64,000 nucleotides of DNA from JAPWJZ01 sp966211335 (GCA_966211335.1 CBIHNF010000001.1:1612001-1676000), one strand, 5' to 3'; counted from the first letter of the stretch, positions 47,598 through 56,740 are shown. Numbers and translations: made by a program. Notes: generated by a model not told the origin, from the letters alone.

Positions 47598-48746
47598 ATG
47601 ATTAAAAAAATCCGTGAGCATATCCACAATGAACTGGAAGCGCCGCCCGAACAGCGCGCTTTCGGCACGGGCTGGATCAGCGGCGTCATCGCCCTTGTCC
47701 TCGGCCTTGCGGCGCTTGCAGCAACCCTCTGCATCACCTTCCCCGATGTGGCAACAATGCCGCAGCTGCGGGGAGCCTATGCCAGCCTGCCGGTCACGCT
47801 GGTGGTGGATGCGCTGCTGCTGCTGTCCTTCTGCCTTGCGCTTTTGAGCCTTGCCTTGCGCGCCTCCCGCACCCTGGGGTTTGCGGCGATCTTCGTCGTG
47901 CTTGCCAGCAGCCTGATGGGCAGCCTGCAACCCTATATGCCGCAATTTTCCGGCAGCCGCGTGTTTTTTGGGCTCGACTGGTTTGTGCTCAATGTCCTTT
48001 TCACGGGCGCGCTTTTTGTGCCGGTCGAGCGGTTCTTCCCGCAGCGCGGCGCGCAGCCTTTGTTCCGCGCCGAATGGCGGGAGGATTTATTCTATTACTT
48101 CATCAGCAGCATGATGGTGCAGGTGCTGGCCTTCCTCTCCCTGCTGCCCTCGCAGCAGATTGTGGAACACACCAGCTGGCAGGCGAATTTCCGCGCGGCG
48201 GTGGCAGCGCAGCCTTACCTGCTGCAGTTTATTGAAATCATGCTGCTGACGGATTTTGTGCAGTACTGGGTGCATCGCTCGTTCCACCGCGTGCCCGCCT
48301 TGTGGAATTTCCACGCCGTGCACCATTCGGCAAAAACGCTGGACTGGATGGCAGGGGCGCGCATGCACTTCATCGAAATCCTTATCCTGCGCGGCGTCAC
48401 GGTTATTCCCATGATGACGCTGGGCTATTCGCAAACGGTGGTGCAGGCCTATATCCTCGTCGTCTATATTTATTCGACGTATATTCACGCCAACGTCCGC
48501 CTGTCGTCGCGATTTTTGTCAAAATTTATGGTGACGCCGCGCTATCATCACTGGCACCATGGGATCGAAAAAGAGGCGATTGACGTAAATTTTGCCATTC
48601 ACTTCCCGCTGCTCGACAAGCTGTTCGGCACCTATTACCTGCCCGGCAACGAATGGCCCACAGGCTATGGCGTTGGCGGCCATCCCGTGCCGCAAGGCTA
48701 TCTCAAGCAATTCTTCTACCCGTTCTGCCGCAGGAAAGACGCTTAA
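47598..48746 (+). CDS. Sterol desaturase / fatty acid hydroxylase family membrane protein
   Basis: The 382-residue integral membrane protein has the eight-histidine di-iron signature of the family: VHRSFHR (HxxxH), FHAVHHSAKTLDW (HxxHH) and HHWHHG near the C-terminus, with an intervening conserved HANV. About seven hydrophobic segments lie in the first 260 residues. Such enzymes hydroxylate or desaturate lipids, carotenoids or sterols using O2; the substrate is unknown. Its stop codon shares the tetranucleotide TTAA with the converging nitronate monooxygenase stop, leaving no space for a terminator. Confidence 0.9.
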   Translation: MIKKIREHIHNELEAPPEQRAFGTGWISGVIALVLGLAALAATLCITFPDVATMPQLRGAYASLPVTLVVDALLLLSFCLALLSLALRASRTLGFAAIFVVLASSLMGSLQPYMPQFSGSRVFFGLDWFVLNVLFTGALFVPVERFFPQRGAQPLFRAEWREDLFYYFISSMMVQVLAFLSLLPSQQIVEHTSWQANFRAAVAAQPYLLQFIEIMLLTDFVQYWVHRSFHRVPALWNFHAVHHSAKTLDWMAGARMHFIEILILRGVTVIPMMTLGYSQTVVQAYILVVYIYSTYIHANVRLSSRFLSKFMVTPRYHHWHHGIEKEAIDVNFAIHFPLLDKLFGTYYLPGNEWPTGYGVGGHPVPQGYLKQFFYPFCRRKDA

Positions 48747-49768
48747 GCGCAGGCTTCCTGCCACAGGGTTTTTACCAGTACGGCAGCCGGCATCTCGCGG
48801 ATTTTTTCAAAGCCCGTACCGGCCCAGAGCGACAGGCAGTCGGCACTGCCGGCCTTGGCGCAAGCGGCGCGCAACTCGCCCGTCAGCACGTTCTGCACGG
48901 GGTAGGCGGGCAGGCGGCTTTCAATTTCCCTCATCTCGCGCATAAAGTCGTTTTCAATGCCGCGCGCATAACGGCCGGAGAAAGCGCGGGTCAGGCGTGT
49001 GACGTCGCCCTGCGCCGCTTTTACGGCCGCACGCCACGGCGCAGATGTGACGCTTTCCGGGCAGAGCAGGAAGGCGGTGCCGAGTTGCGCAGCGGCGCCC
49101 CCGGCTTTCAAGGCGGCTTTGATGCCCGTGCCATCCATGATGCCGCCGGCGGCAATCAGCGGCAGGGTTACCGTATCGCGCGCTTGCGCCAGTAAATCGC
49201 TTATTGGAACGGGCTCTCTCTGCGCCTCGGGCGTGAAACTGCCGCGATGGCCGCCGGCTTCAAAGCCCTGCAGGCAGAGGGCATCGGCATCCACCTGCTG
49301 CCATTCACGCGCTTCATCGATCGTCGTCGCGGTGCCGATGACATAGATATTTGCGGCATGCAGGCGTTCGACTTCATTATCAGTGAGGCAGCCGAAGGTA
49401 AAACTGGCGACGGCAGGACGTTCGGCAATGACGGCTTCCAGCTGCGTGTCGAAATCGGCGAAAAAGTTTGCAGGAGTTTCCTGCGGCGGCAGGCCAAATT
49501 TCTCTCGCCATGGCTTCAGCTGCTCGATCGCAAAGGCGACGGCGGCTTTGTCGACCGCTTCGGGCCGGACGACGAAGAGGTTGATACCGAAAGGCTTCGC
49601 CGTGAGCTTCCGTACCTCCGCAACCATCGGCGCAATATCTTCGGGCTTCATCGCGCCAACGGCAACGCTGCCGAAGGCGCCGGCATTCGATACGGCGGCC
49701 GCAAGCGCGGGTGACGACGCGCCGACCATGGGCGCCTGCAAAATGGGTATGGCAAGAGCTTGGAACAT
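48743..49768 (-). CDS. Nitronate monooxygenase (2-nitropropane dioxygenase family)
   Basis: The 341-residue FMN-dependent TIM barrel shows ALAIPILQAPMVGASSPALA, AFGSVAVGAMKPEDI, PFGINLFV, VIGTATTIDEA, GFEAGGHRG (flavin and active-site His), LPLIAAGGIMDG and GTAFLLCPES. The family oxidises toxic alkyl nitronates, though many members have other roles. The ATG at 49768 is preferred because a minus-strand TAAAAT ends seven bases before it and no Shine-Dalgarno is present, suggesting leaderless translation; the ATG at 49774 would lie within one base of that box. Confidence 0.88.
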   Translation of the reverse strand: MFQALAIPILQAPMVGASSPALAAAVSNAGAFGSVAVGAMKPEDIAPMVAEVRKLTAKPFGINLFVVRPEAVDKAAVAFAIEQLKPWREKFGLPPQETPANFFADFDTQLEAVIAERPAVASFTFGCLTDNEVERLHAANIYVIGTATTIDEAREWQQVDADALCLQGFEAGGHRGSFTPEAQREPVPISDLLAQARDTVTLPLIAAGGIMDGTGIKAALKAGGAAAQLGTAFLLCPESVTSAPWRAAVKAAQGDVTRLTRAFSGRYARGIENDFMREMREIESRLPAYPVQNVLTGELRAACAKAGSADCLSLWAGTGFEKIREMPAAVLVKTLWQEACA

Positions 49769-49775
49769 GGGCATG

Positions 49776-49781
49776 ATTTTA
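49776..49781 (-). promoter_or_regulatory. -10 box at the nitronate monooxygenase start
   Basis: TAAAAT on the minus strand, seven bases upstream of the ATG at 49768. Only a weak -35 (GTTTCA at 16 bp) can be proposed, and it falls within the rpsO terminator stem. Confidence 0.4.
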
Positions 49782-49785
49782 GCAG

Positions 49786-49818
49786 AAAAAAAGCCGCTGA
49801 AACATCAGCGGCTTTTTT
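49786..49818 (-). terminator. Rho-independent terminator of the rpsO operon
   Basis: GCCGCTGA / TCAGCGGC (49793-49800 and 49805-49812, loop AACA), extended by A-T pairs, gives a U-tract in minus-strand RNA. It ends the long rimP-to-rpsO transcript 20 bases past the rpsO stop. Confidence 0.9.
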
Positions 49819-49839
49819 CTTGGTTTGTGTCTGCGGCGA

Positions 49840-50115
49840 TTAGCGGCGCAGGCCCAGGCCGTCGATGAGTTTTTCGTAGCGGCGGGGGTCGATTTTCTTG
49901 ATGTAGTTGAGGTGACGGCGGCGTTGGCTCACCATCAGCAGAAGGCCACGGCGCGAACCCATGTCTTTTTTGTGGGTCTTCATGTGTTCCGTCAGCGTGT
50001 TGATGCGGTTCGTGAGGATAGCGACTTGCACTTCCGGCGAGCCGGTATCTTTCGCGGTGGTTGCGTATTTCTTGATGATTTCCGCTTTGGTGGTTGCGGG
50101 TTTCGCGTTCGACAT
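49840..50115 (-). CDS. rpsO: 30S ribosomal protein S15
   Basis: The 91-residue protein has the S15 core (DTGSPEVQVAILTNRINTLTEH, HKKDMGSRRGLLLMVSQRRRHLNYI, RYEKLIDGLGLRR), which binds the central domain of 16S rRNA. GGGAG precedes the ATG. It follows truB by 14 bases and ends the operon; pnp, which nearly always follows rpsO, is missing here. Confidence 0.98.
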   Translation of the reverse strand: MSNAKPATTKAEIIKKYATTAKDTGSPEVQVAILTNRINTLTEHMKTHKKDMGSRRGLLLMVSQRRRHLNYIKKIDPRRYEKLIDGLGLRR

Positions 50116-50129
50116 CGGATACTCCCTAT

Positions 50130-51062
50130 TTAAAGGTTAAAAACTTTGACCGGGTGAAGCTCAATTCCCCTTTTCTCAAGAAGGGCGAGGGGCTTGTTGT
50201 CCCCAACGGCCAGCACCAAATCCGTATTCTCGTCGATGCCGGCGACCGAAAAACGGTCGACGTCCTGGCGGGAAAGGAATTTGAGGGACTGGCCCTGCTT
50301 TATCCGGCTGATCTCCGACGCTGTCATGGCTAGTGCCGGGATGTCGTCCAGCACAGTCTCCACAGGCATCAGAACCTGATCAGGAGCGGCAGATTGCATC
50401 ATTTTCTCGAATACGTCCAGCGGAATCGCGTCAGATTCTGTAAAATTACCGACGGCGAGGCGGCGGAGGACGGTGACATGGCCGAAACACCCCAAAATCT
50501 GCCCCAAATCCCGCGCAATCGACCGGACATAGGTGCCCTTGCCGCAATGCAGCTCGAATTCGGCGGTATCGGGGGTGGTGTTCAGCAATTTCAGGTCGTA
50601 GACGGAAACCTGGCGGGATTTGATGTCCACCGTCTGGCCGTCGCGGGCGAGGTCATAGGCGCGCTCGCCGTCGATCTTGATGGCGGAGAATTGCGGCGGC
50701 ACCTGTTCGATATCGCCGATAAAACTGGGCAGGAGGGCGGTGATTTGGGCGACAGACGGGCGCTTGTCGGAGGTGGCGATGGCCACGCCTTCGCAGTCAT
50801 CCGTATTGCGGGCTTCGCCCCACTGGACGGTGAAACGGTAAACTTTGTCGCGGTCCTGCGCGAAGGGGATTGTCTTGGTCGCCTCGCCAAACGCGATGGG
50901 CAGGATGCCGGTCGCAAGCGGGTCGAGCGTGCCGGCGTGGCCGACCTTCTGCGCATTCAAAATGCGGCGCACACGGCCGACGGCCTGCGTTGATGTAATG
51001 CCTTGCGGTTTGTCGAGGTTCAGCCAGCCGTGAACAGCTAAGCCTTTTTTATTGCGGGCCAC
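50130..51062 (-). CDS. truB: tRNA pseudouridine-55 synthase TruB
   Basis: TruB makes pseudouridine 55 in the T loop of tRNAs. The 310-residue protein has GWLNLDKPQGITSTQAV, the catalytic block KVGHAGTLDPLATGILPIAFG with the nucleophilic Asp, YRFTVQWGEARNTDDCEG, and YDLARDGQTVDIKSRQVSVY. The start codon is GTG, directly following the rbfA stop (TAAGTG), so translation is coupled. Confidence 0.96.
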   Translation of the reverse strand: MARNKKGLAVHGWLNLDKPQGITSTQAVGRVRRILNAQKVGHAGTLDPLATGILPIAFGEATKTIPFAQDRDKVYRFTVQWGEARNTDDCEGVAIATSDKRPSVAQITALLPSFIGDIEQVPPQFSAIKIDGERAYDLARDGQTVDIKSRQVSVYDLKLLNTTPDTAEFELHCGKGTYVRSIARDLGQILGCFGHVTVLRRLAVGNFTESDAIPLDVFEKMMQSAAPDQVLMPVETVLDDIPALAMTASEISRIKQGQSLKFLSRQDVDRFSVAGIDENTDLVLAVGDNKPLALLEKRGIELHPVKVFNL

Positions 51063-51506
51063 TTATGCGTCGTCTTCTTCGTCTTCATCCTGTTCGACCC
51101 AGCTGTCTTCCTTCGCGACGTCCTTCTGGACGCGCTCCTGGCGGAGGATGCGGTCGATGTGGTCGGCGGTTTCAAAGCTGTGGTCGATGCGGAAGCTGAT
51201 TTTGGGCGAATAGCGCATGTCGAGCTCGGGCGCGACCTGCGTGCGGAAATAACCGCTCGCCTTGTTCAGCGCCTCCACCACCTTGTCGGCGTTCTTGCCG
51301 CCAAGGGGCATGATATAAGCGTTGGCGTGTTTCAGGTCCGGCCCGACTTCGACCGCGGTGACGGTGATGAGGCCGGCGTCCACAATCACGGGGTCATGCA
51401 ATTCGCCACGCTGCAGCACCGCTGCCAGTACGTGGCGGATACGCTCCCCCACGCGCAGCTGGCGCTGCCCGGGGGGTTTGCGTGCATGTGTCGGGCGGCG
51501 CTTCAT
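51063..51506 (-). CDS. rbfA: Ribosome-binding factor A
   Basis: RbfA assists late maturation of the 30S subunit, near the 5' helix of 16S rRNA. The 147-residue protein carries the KH-like RbfA fold: QLRVGERIRHVLAAVLQRGEL, ITVTAVEVGPDLKHANAYIMPLGG, GYFRTQVAPELDMRYSPKISFRID. An acidic tail (EQDEDEEDDA) ends it. Five bases separate it from the infB stop. Confidence 0.94.
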   Translation of the reverse strand: MKRRPTHARKPPGQRQLRVGERIRHVLAAVLQRGELHDPVIVDAGLITVTAVEVGPDLKHANAYIMPLGGKNADKVVEALNKASGYFRTQVAPELDMRYSPKISFRIDHSFETADHIDRILRQERVQKDVAKEDSWVEQDEDEEDDA

Positions 51507-51511
51507 GTGTC

Positions 51512-54049
51512 TTACGCCTGGCTTTCCAGGGTACGAGCCGTCGTCTCGATCTCGATCGCCTCGATAACGTCGCCTTCCTTGATGTCGTCGTAGGCTTCAA
51601 AGGCCATACCGCATTCGTAGCCCTTCTGCACATCGCGAACTTCGTCCTTGAAGCGGCGGAGGGTTTTGAGCGTGCCTTCGTGGATGACGACGTTGTCGCG
51701 GAGCAGGCGGACTTTGGAGCCGCGCTTGACGACGCCTTCGGTGACGAAGCAGCCGGCGATCTTGCCGGTTTTCGACACGTTAAAGACCTTGCGGATCTCG
51801 GCGTAGCCGATGAATTTTTCCTTCATTTCCGGCGAGAGCAGGCCGGAGAGGAGCTGTTTCACTTCATCGATGACTTCGTAGATGATCGAGTAGTAGCGCA
51901 CTTCAACGCCATCGCGCTTCGCCATATCGCGCGCCTGCGGATTGGCGCGGACGTTAAAGCCGATGATGACGGCTTTGGAGGCGTTGGCAAGCGTAACGTC
52001 GGATTCCGTGATCGCGCCGACGCCGGAGTGCAGCACCTGCACTTTCACTTCCTTGTTCTCTTGCGTGACCTTGTTCAGCGCCGAAGCAATTGCCTCGACC
52101 GAGCCGTGCACGTCGCCCTTGATGATGACGGGCAGCAGCGTCGCGGCACCCGCCTGGATGTCGGAAATCATCTGGTCGAGCGAACGGCCTTTCGATTTCG
52201 CGGCATGGAGGGCGCGCTTCTTGCGCATACGGAATTCGGTGATCTCGCGCGCTTTGGCTTCATCCGGGACGACGACAAAGTCATCGCCGGCTTCCGGCGT
52301 ACCGGTCAGGCCCTGGACTTCAGTCGGCTGGCCGGGAAGGGCCGCCTTCACAAGCTGGCCGCGGTCGTTATGCAGCGTGCGCACGCGGCCCCATTCGGTA
52401 CCGGCCACGAAGATGTCGCCGGGCTTCAGGGTGCCTTTTTGCACGAGGACGGTCGCGACCGAACCCTTGCCCTGTTCAAGGCGGGATTCAATCACGGCGC
52501 CGACGGCGGAGTGGTCGGGGTTGGCACGCAGGTGGAGGACTTCTGCCTGCAGCAGGATGGCTTCTTCAAGCGCATCGAGGCCTTTTTTGGTTTTCGCCGA
52601 CACTTCAACGCTCTGGCTGTCGCCGCCCATGCTTTCCGTCACGACTTCATATTGCAGAAGTTCCTGGCGGACTTTGTTGGGGTTGGCGTTGGGCAGGTCG
52701 CATTTGTTGATGGCGATGATCATCGGCTTGCCGGCCGCTTTCGCGTGGCTGATTGCCTCGACGGTCTGCGGCATGACAGAGTCATCCGCCGCGACGACGA
52801 GGACGACGATGTCCGTCACGTCAGCACCGCGGGCACGCATCTCGGTAAAGGCGGCGTGGCCGGGGGTGTCGATGAAGGTGATCTTCTTGTTCGATTTTGT
52901 GACGATCTGGTAAGCGCCGATGTGCTGGGTAATGCCGCCGGCTTCGCCTGCCGCCACATCCGCCGAGCGGATAGCGTCGAGGAGCGAGGTTTTGCCGTGG
53001 TCGACGTGACCCATGATAGTGACAACGGGCGGGCGGGGCTGCAGCGTCTCTTCGGTGTCTTCCGCGCCTTTCAGGCCGGTTTCAACGTCGGATTCCGACA
53101 CGCGTTTAATCGTATGGCCGAATTCCGTCACGATGAGTTCCGCGGTATCGGCGTCGATCGGCTGGTTGCCGGTCGCCATGATGCCAAGGCCCATGAGTTT
53201 TTTCACAACGTCGCCCATGCGCTCCGACATACGGTTCGCCAGTTCCTGCACGGTGATGACTTCCGGCACGATGACTTCGCGGTATTGTTTTTGCGTCGGC
53301 TGCATCTGCGCCATTTTGAGGCGCATGCGTTCACGCGCACGGCGCTGCGCTGCCATCGACGGGCTCTTGGAATCGCGGTCTTCAAAGCCGTCGTTGAGGA
53401 CTTGAGAGACGGTCAGCTTACCGCCGCGTTTCTTGTTCTCGGTAAAGCGGTTGGCGCCGCGTTTTTTGTTGAGGTCTTCCGTCGGCGCTGCGGGCGCGGC
53501 ATCGGGGCCGAATTCGCGGCGGACGCCGGTCGGGCGCGCGTCAACGCGGTTGCCGGTGATGGTGGGCGTGGGGCGGGCAGCGTCGCGCTTCTTGCGCTCT
53601 TCGCTTTCCGCTTCGTTGATTTTGCGGAGTTTCGCCAGTTCCTGTTCGCGCGCGCGCTCGGCGGGGCTCATGGCTTCAAGCTCCGCTGCCGCTTTCTCGG
53701 GGATCGGCTCCGGCTCGGGCGGCTGGTTCTTGATGACAAGCTTCTGGTACTGCGGGGCGGGCTGTTCGCGCGGTGCCGTCTGTGCCTGTTGCAGGGCGCG
53801 AACGCGGGCTTCGCGTTCGGCTTCCGTCAGGTGCAGGTCGTTCGCTTCATCGGCGGCTGCCTGTTTGGCGGCTTCAGCGGAAGCGCCGCGCTTTTTCTTG
53901 ACCTCGACCGCAACCGGCTTTGCGCTCCGGCCCATGGCGATGCCCTGCCGCGCGCCCACGTTGGCGCCGACGGGCGCTTTCAGGGTGAGCGTGCTCTTGG
54001 CGCCAAGGGTCAGCGGCTTTTTGGTTTCTTTATCCGGATTATCTGCCAT
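51512..54049 (-). CDS. infB: Translation initiation factor IF-2
   Basis: IF-2 brings fMet-tRNA to the 30S subunit and promotes subunit joining with GTP. The 845-residue protein has a charged, Lys/Glu-rich N-terminal region (to about 260), an IF2_N-like segment, the G domain with VTIMGHVDHGKTSLLDAI (near 345), DTPGHAAFTEMRARGA and NKCDLPNANP, then domains II-IV ending in the fMet-tRNA-binding C2 domain. The ATG at 54049 (MADNPDKETKKPLTL) is typical of alphaproteobacterial IF-2; an in-frame ATG seven codons upstream is possible. The small ylxR gene usually between nusA and infB is absent. Confidence 0.97.
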   Translation of the reverse strand: MADNPDKETKKPLTLGAKSTLTLKAPVGANVGARQGIAMGRSAKPVAVEVKKKRGASAEAAKQAAADEANDLHLTEAEREARVRALQQAQTAPREQPAPQYQKLVIKNQPPEPEPIPEKAAAELEAMSPAERAREQELAKLRKINEAESEERKKRDAARPTPTITGNRVDARPTGVRREFGPDAAPAAPTEDLNKKRGANRFTENKKRGGKLTVSQVLNDGFEDRDSKSPSMAAQRRARERMRLKMAQMQPTQKQYREVIVPEVITVQELANRMSERMGDVVKKLMGLGIMATGNQPIDADTAELIVTEFGHTIKRVSESDVETGLKGAEDTEETLQPRPPVVTIMGHVDHGKTSLLDAIRSADVAAGEAGGITQHIGAYQIVTKSNKKITFIDTPGHAAFTEMRARGADVTDIVVLVVAADDSVMPQTVEAISHAKAAGKPMIIAINKCDLPNANPNKVRQELLQYEVVTESMGGDSQSVEVSAKTKKGLDALEEAILLQAEVLHLRANPDHSAVGAVIESRLEQGKGSVATVLVQKGTLKPGDIFVAGTEWGRVRTLHNDRGQLVKAALPGQPTEVQGLTGTPEAGDDFVVVPDEAKAREITEFRMRKKRALHAAKSKGRSLDQMISDIQAGAATLLPVIIKGDVHGSVEAIASALNKVTQENKEVKVQVLHSGVGAITESDVTLANASKAVIIGFNVRANPQARDMAKRDGVEVRYYSIIYEVIDEVKQLLSGLLSPEMKEKFIGYAEIRKVFNVSKTGKIAGCFVTEGVVKRGSKVRLLRDNVVIHEGTLKTLRRFKDEVRDVQKGYECGMAFEAYDDIKEGDVIEAIEIETTARTLESQA

Positions 54050-54117
54050 TTGCGTGTCTTTTGCCTTCAATATGTTCAGCTGATGTCGTCGTAACCGTAA
54101 AATTGCGTCCTGTGCGG

Positions 54118-55638
54118 TTATGCCGTTGCAGCCTTGGTTTCTTCTTCAGGGAACCAGCTCGCGCGGGCCGCCATGATGATGTTGTTTGCCTGGCTTTCAG
54201 TCAGCGCGCTTTCGCCGACAATTTCGCGCAGCTCGTCGCCGGCGAGGTCGCCGAGATCATCGAGCTTCTTGACGCCTTTGTCAGCCAGCGCCAGCACCAT
54301 GTCCTGCGACAGGCCCTTGAGCGATGCGAGGTCGGCTGCGATGCCGAGGTCTTTGCACTTCTGGTCAAAGTCCGCCTTCTTGGTTTCAAGGTAGGTGGCG
54401 GCGCGGTTTTTCAGCTCGGCAGCGACGTCGCTGTCAAAGCCCTGAATGCGGGCCAGCTCGTCGGTCGAGGTTTCGACGACGTCCTCGATGGAGGTAAAGC
54501 CTTCGACCACGAGCAGGTGGGCGATGACTTCGTCGACGTCGAGGCCGGCCATGAAGAGGGCGGAGCGCGTCTTGAATTCGTTCTGGCGGCGCTCGGTCTC
54601 TTCGGCTTCCGTCATGATGTCGATGTTCCAGCCGGACAGCTGCGTTGCGAGACGCACGTTCTGGCCGCGGCGGCCGATGGCGAGCGACAGCTGCTCATCC
54701 GGCACGACGACGTCGAGGCGGTGGGTATCGGCATCCAGCACGACTTTGGTGACTTCAGCCGGGGCAAGGGCGTTGACGACGAAGGTCGCAACGTCGTTCG
54801 TCCAGGGGATGATATCAATTTTTTCGCCCTGCAGTTCGCCGACGACGGCCTGAACGCGGGAGCCGCGCATACCAACGCAGGCGCCGACGGGGTCGATGGA
54901 GGAGTCGCGGGACAGCACGGCGATTTTCGCGCGGGAGCCGGGGTCGCGGGCGACTGCCTTAATCTCGATAACGCCGTCATAAATCTCCGGCACTTCCTGA
55001 CGGAAGAGGCAGGCGAGGAATTCGGGGTGGACGCGGGACAGGAAAATCTGCGGGCCGCGCTGTTCACGGCGCACTTCGTAGATGTAACCGCGGACGCGGT
55101 CGCCGTTTTTGAAGTGTTCGCGGGGCAGGGCGTCCTGACGGCGGAGGTAGGCTTCGCCGCGGCCGAGATCGACGGTGACGTTGCCGTATTCCACGCGCTT
55201 GACGACGCCGGAAACGATTTCGCCGGCACGTTCCTTGTATTCCTCGAACTGGCGGTCGCGTTCAGCGTCGCGCACTTTCTGGAAGATGACCTGTTTCGCG
55301 GTCTGCGCGGCAATGCGGCCGAAATCGAGCGGCGGCAGCTTGTCGACGAGGAATTCGCCGAGAATAGCGTCGGCTTTGATTTTCTTCGCGGCTTTCAGCA
55401 AAATCTGGCGCGCTTCCAGCTCGGGCATCTCGGGGTTGAATTCCTCGACGACTTCGCGGTAGCGGAACAGCTCGATCTCGCCGGTTTTGCGGTCGATCTG
55501 TGCGCGGATGTCATGGTCGTAGCCGTATTTGGAGCGGCCGGCCTTCTGGATGGCTTCTTCCATGGCGGCGATCACGATCTCGCGATCAATGCTTTTTTCA
55601 CGGGCAACGGCGTCTGCGACTTGGAGGAGTTCTTGCAT
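54118..55638 (-). CDS. nusA: Transcription termination/antitermination factor NusA
   Basis: NusA binds RNA polymerase and nascent RNA, affecting pausing, termination and antitermination. The 506-residue protein has the N-terminal polymerase-binding domain (MQELLQVADAVAREKSIDRE), an S1 domain (about 135-200; ERAGEIVSGVVKRVEYGNVTVDLG), two KH domains (about 230-350; VGMRGSRVQAVVGELQGEKID, LAIGRRGQNVRLATQLSGW) and C-terminal helix-hairpin-helix acidic repeats, as in other alphaproteobacteria. It follows rimP by 43 bp. Confidence 0.97.
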   Translation of the reverse strand: MQELLQVADAVAREKSIDREIVIAAMEEAIQKAGRSKYGYDHDIRAQIDRKTGEIELFRYREVVEEFNPEMPELEARQILLKAAKKIKADAILGEFLVDKLPPLDFGRIAAQTAKQVIFQKVRDAERDRQFEEYKERAGEIVSGVVKRVEYGNVTVDLGRGEAYLRRQDALPREHFKNGDRVRGYIYEVRREQRGPQIFLSRVHPEFLACLFRQEVPEIYDGVIEIKAVARDPGSRAKIAVLSRDSSIDPVGACVGMRGSRVQAVVGELQGEKIDIIPWTNDVATFVVNALAPAEVTKVVLDADTHRLDVVVPDEQLSLAIGRRGQNVRLATQLSGWNIDIMTEAEETERRQNEFKTRSALFMAGLDVDEVIAHLLVVEGFTSIEDVVETSTDELARIQGFDSDVAAELKNRAATYLETKKADFDQKCKDLGIAADLASLKGLSQDMVLALADKGVKKLDDLGDLAGDELREIVGESALTESQANNIIMAARASWFPEEETKAATA

Positions 55639-55681
55639 GGCTTCTTTTCCTGATCTTCCTTAACGATAATTTTAATTCTGG

Positions 55682-56317
55682 TTATTTCTGTTTTTTCTTC
55701 TGTCTTTGTCTTTCAAGCAGCGCCGGGTCGTATTTGGGCTTCTTGATTTTCGGTTTTTTCGGGGCGTCGCCTTCTTCGCCGGCGTAGATGTCGCCGTCGC
55801 CGAGATCGCCGGAATTCTTCGAGGCTTTTTGCGCGGCGGCAATCAGCTCGTCCGTCAGCAGCAGTTTCGCCTTGTCGAGGTGCGCGAAGGGCAGGGCATG
55901 TTCGGCCTCGTCTTCCGTTTGCAGCTTGATGCTGTCTTTCGTGGCGCCAAGCAGGCGGCCCTTGAATTTCTTCTGGCCGTTGAGGGCCGTCGCAAGTTCA
56001 ATGCGTGCGTCGAAACCTTTGTAACGCTCGAAGTCCTTCAGGCGGGTGAGCGGACGGTCGATGCCGGGGGAGCTGACCTCGAGGTGGTAGGCATCCGGAA
56101 ACACATCTTCAACGTCGAGGATGGCAGAGACCGACTGGCTCAGCTTCGAGCAGTCGTCGAGCAGCATGGTGCCGTCCGGTTTCTCCGCCATGATCTGCAG
56201 CGTCGGCGTGCCGGAGCCTTCGCCGACGAGCAGAACGCGCACGATTTCAAAGCCGAGGCTTTCGGCCATCGGCGTAATGATCTCTTCGACCTTCTCTGTC
56301 AGCGGCGTCTTGGCCAT
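55682..56317 (-). CDS. rimP: Ribosome maturation factor RimP
   Basis: RimP is needed for assembly of the 30S head. The 211-residue protein shows ITPMAESLGFEIVRVLLVGEG, DDCSKLSQSVSAILDVED, YHLEVSSPGIDRPLTRLKDFERY and FKGRLLGATKDSIKLQ, the two-domain RimP pattern. A Lys-rich C-terminal extension of about 40 residues (KKPKIKKPKYDPALLERQRQKKKQK) is longer than in E. coli. It is the first gene of the rimP-nusA-infB-rbfA-truB-rpsO operon with its own promoter and a leader of about 100 nt. Confidence 0.94.
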   Translation of the reverse strand: MAKTPLTEKVEEIITPMAESLGFEIVRVLLVGEGSGTPTLQIMAEKPDGTMLLDDCSKLSQSVSAILDVEDVFPDAYHLEVSSPGIDRPLTRLKDFERYKGFDARIELATALNGQKKFKGRLLGATKDSIKLQTEDEAEHALPFAHLDKAKLLLTDELIAAAQKASKNSGDLGDGDIYAGEEGDAPKKPKIKKPKYDPALLERQRQKKKQK

Positions 56318-56360
56318 TCAAACCTTTAAAAACTGGTGCCCTTTCGCATAGCCCAAGTGC

Positions 56361-56382
56361 TGGGCTCTTTTTTAAGAGCCCA
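56361..56382 (-). promoter_or_regulatory. Stem-loop in the rimP leader
   Basis: TGGGCTCTT and AAGAGCCCA (56361-56369 and 56374-56382) form a perfect 9-bp stem with a 4-base loop, 44 bases before the rimP ATG. In minus-strand RNA it is followed by GCACUUGGGC rather than a U-tract, so it is a leader structure and not an obvious terminator. Confidence 0.45.
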
Positions 56383-56415
56383 CCCTTTTTAGATATGCTT
56401 TGGGATTTACAGGGT

Positions 56416-56445
56416 TATATATAGGAGAAATGGCGATTTATGCAA
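56416..56445 (-). promoter_or_regulatory. Candidate rimP operon promoter
   Basis: On the minus strand TTGCAT (56440-56445) is followed after 16 or 18 bp by TATATA (within 56416-56423), giving a leader of about 90-100 nt. Confidence 0.5.
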
Positions 56446-56740
56446 GCTGAATCGCGTTTGCAGGGGCGTTTTTCCGCGAGTTTTGCGCAATTTTTCGAGG
56501 TTGCGGTATTGAGAAAGCCGGGAGTGCTGGTTGAAAATATCGTCTGGTTGTCTTTATACATTTAATTCAATGACTTGGATAAATATTACCGATTTTCGCG
56601 GCATCATTGCCTCGGCGGTTTGAACAGGTGTTTTTGAGGGGCAAAATCGCCTCTGTCCGGCAAAATCGCGAAAATGCGTAACGGCTCGGCGCGGTTGGGA
56701 AACTATTTTTGCCGCATCGGGAACGCGCTGTTTCCGGGGG
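56446..56740. other. Intergenic region between trmB and rimP, 295 bp
   Basis: No coding frame and no clear trmB terminator are seen. The only structure noted is a direct repeat GCAAAATCGC at 56641-56650 and 56660-56669, 19 bp apart. Confidence 0.5.

Noticed and set aside
51482..55653. Very long plus-strand open frames (870 and 530 residues) opposite infB and nusA
   Set aside because: They are antisense shadows created by GC-rich third positions. Their translations are rich in Arg, Gly and His without any family motif, while the minus strand encodes unmistakable IF-2 and NusA.
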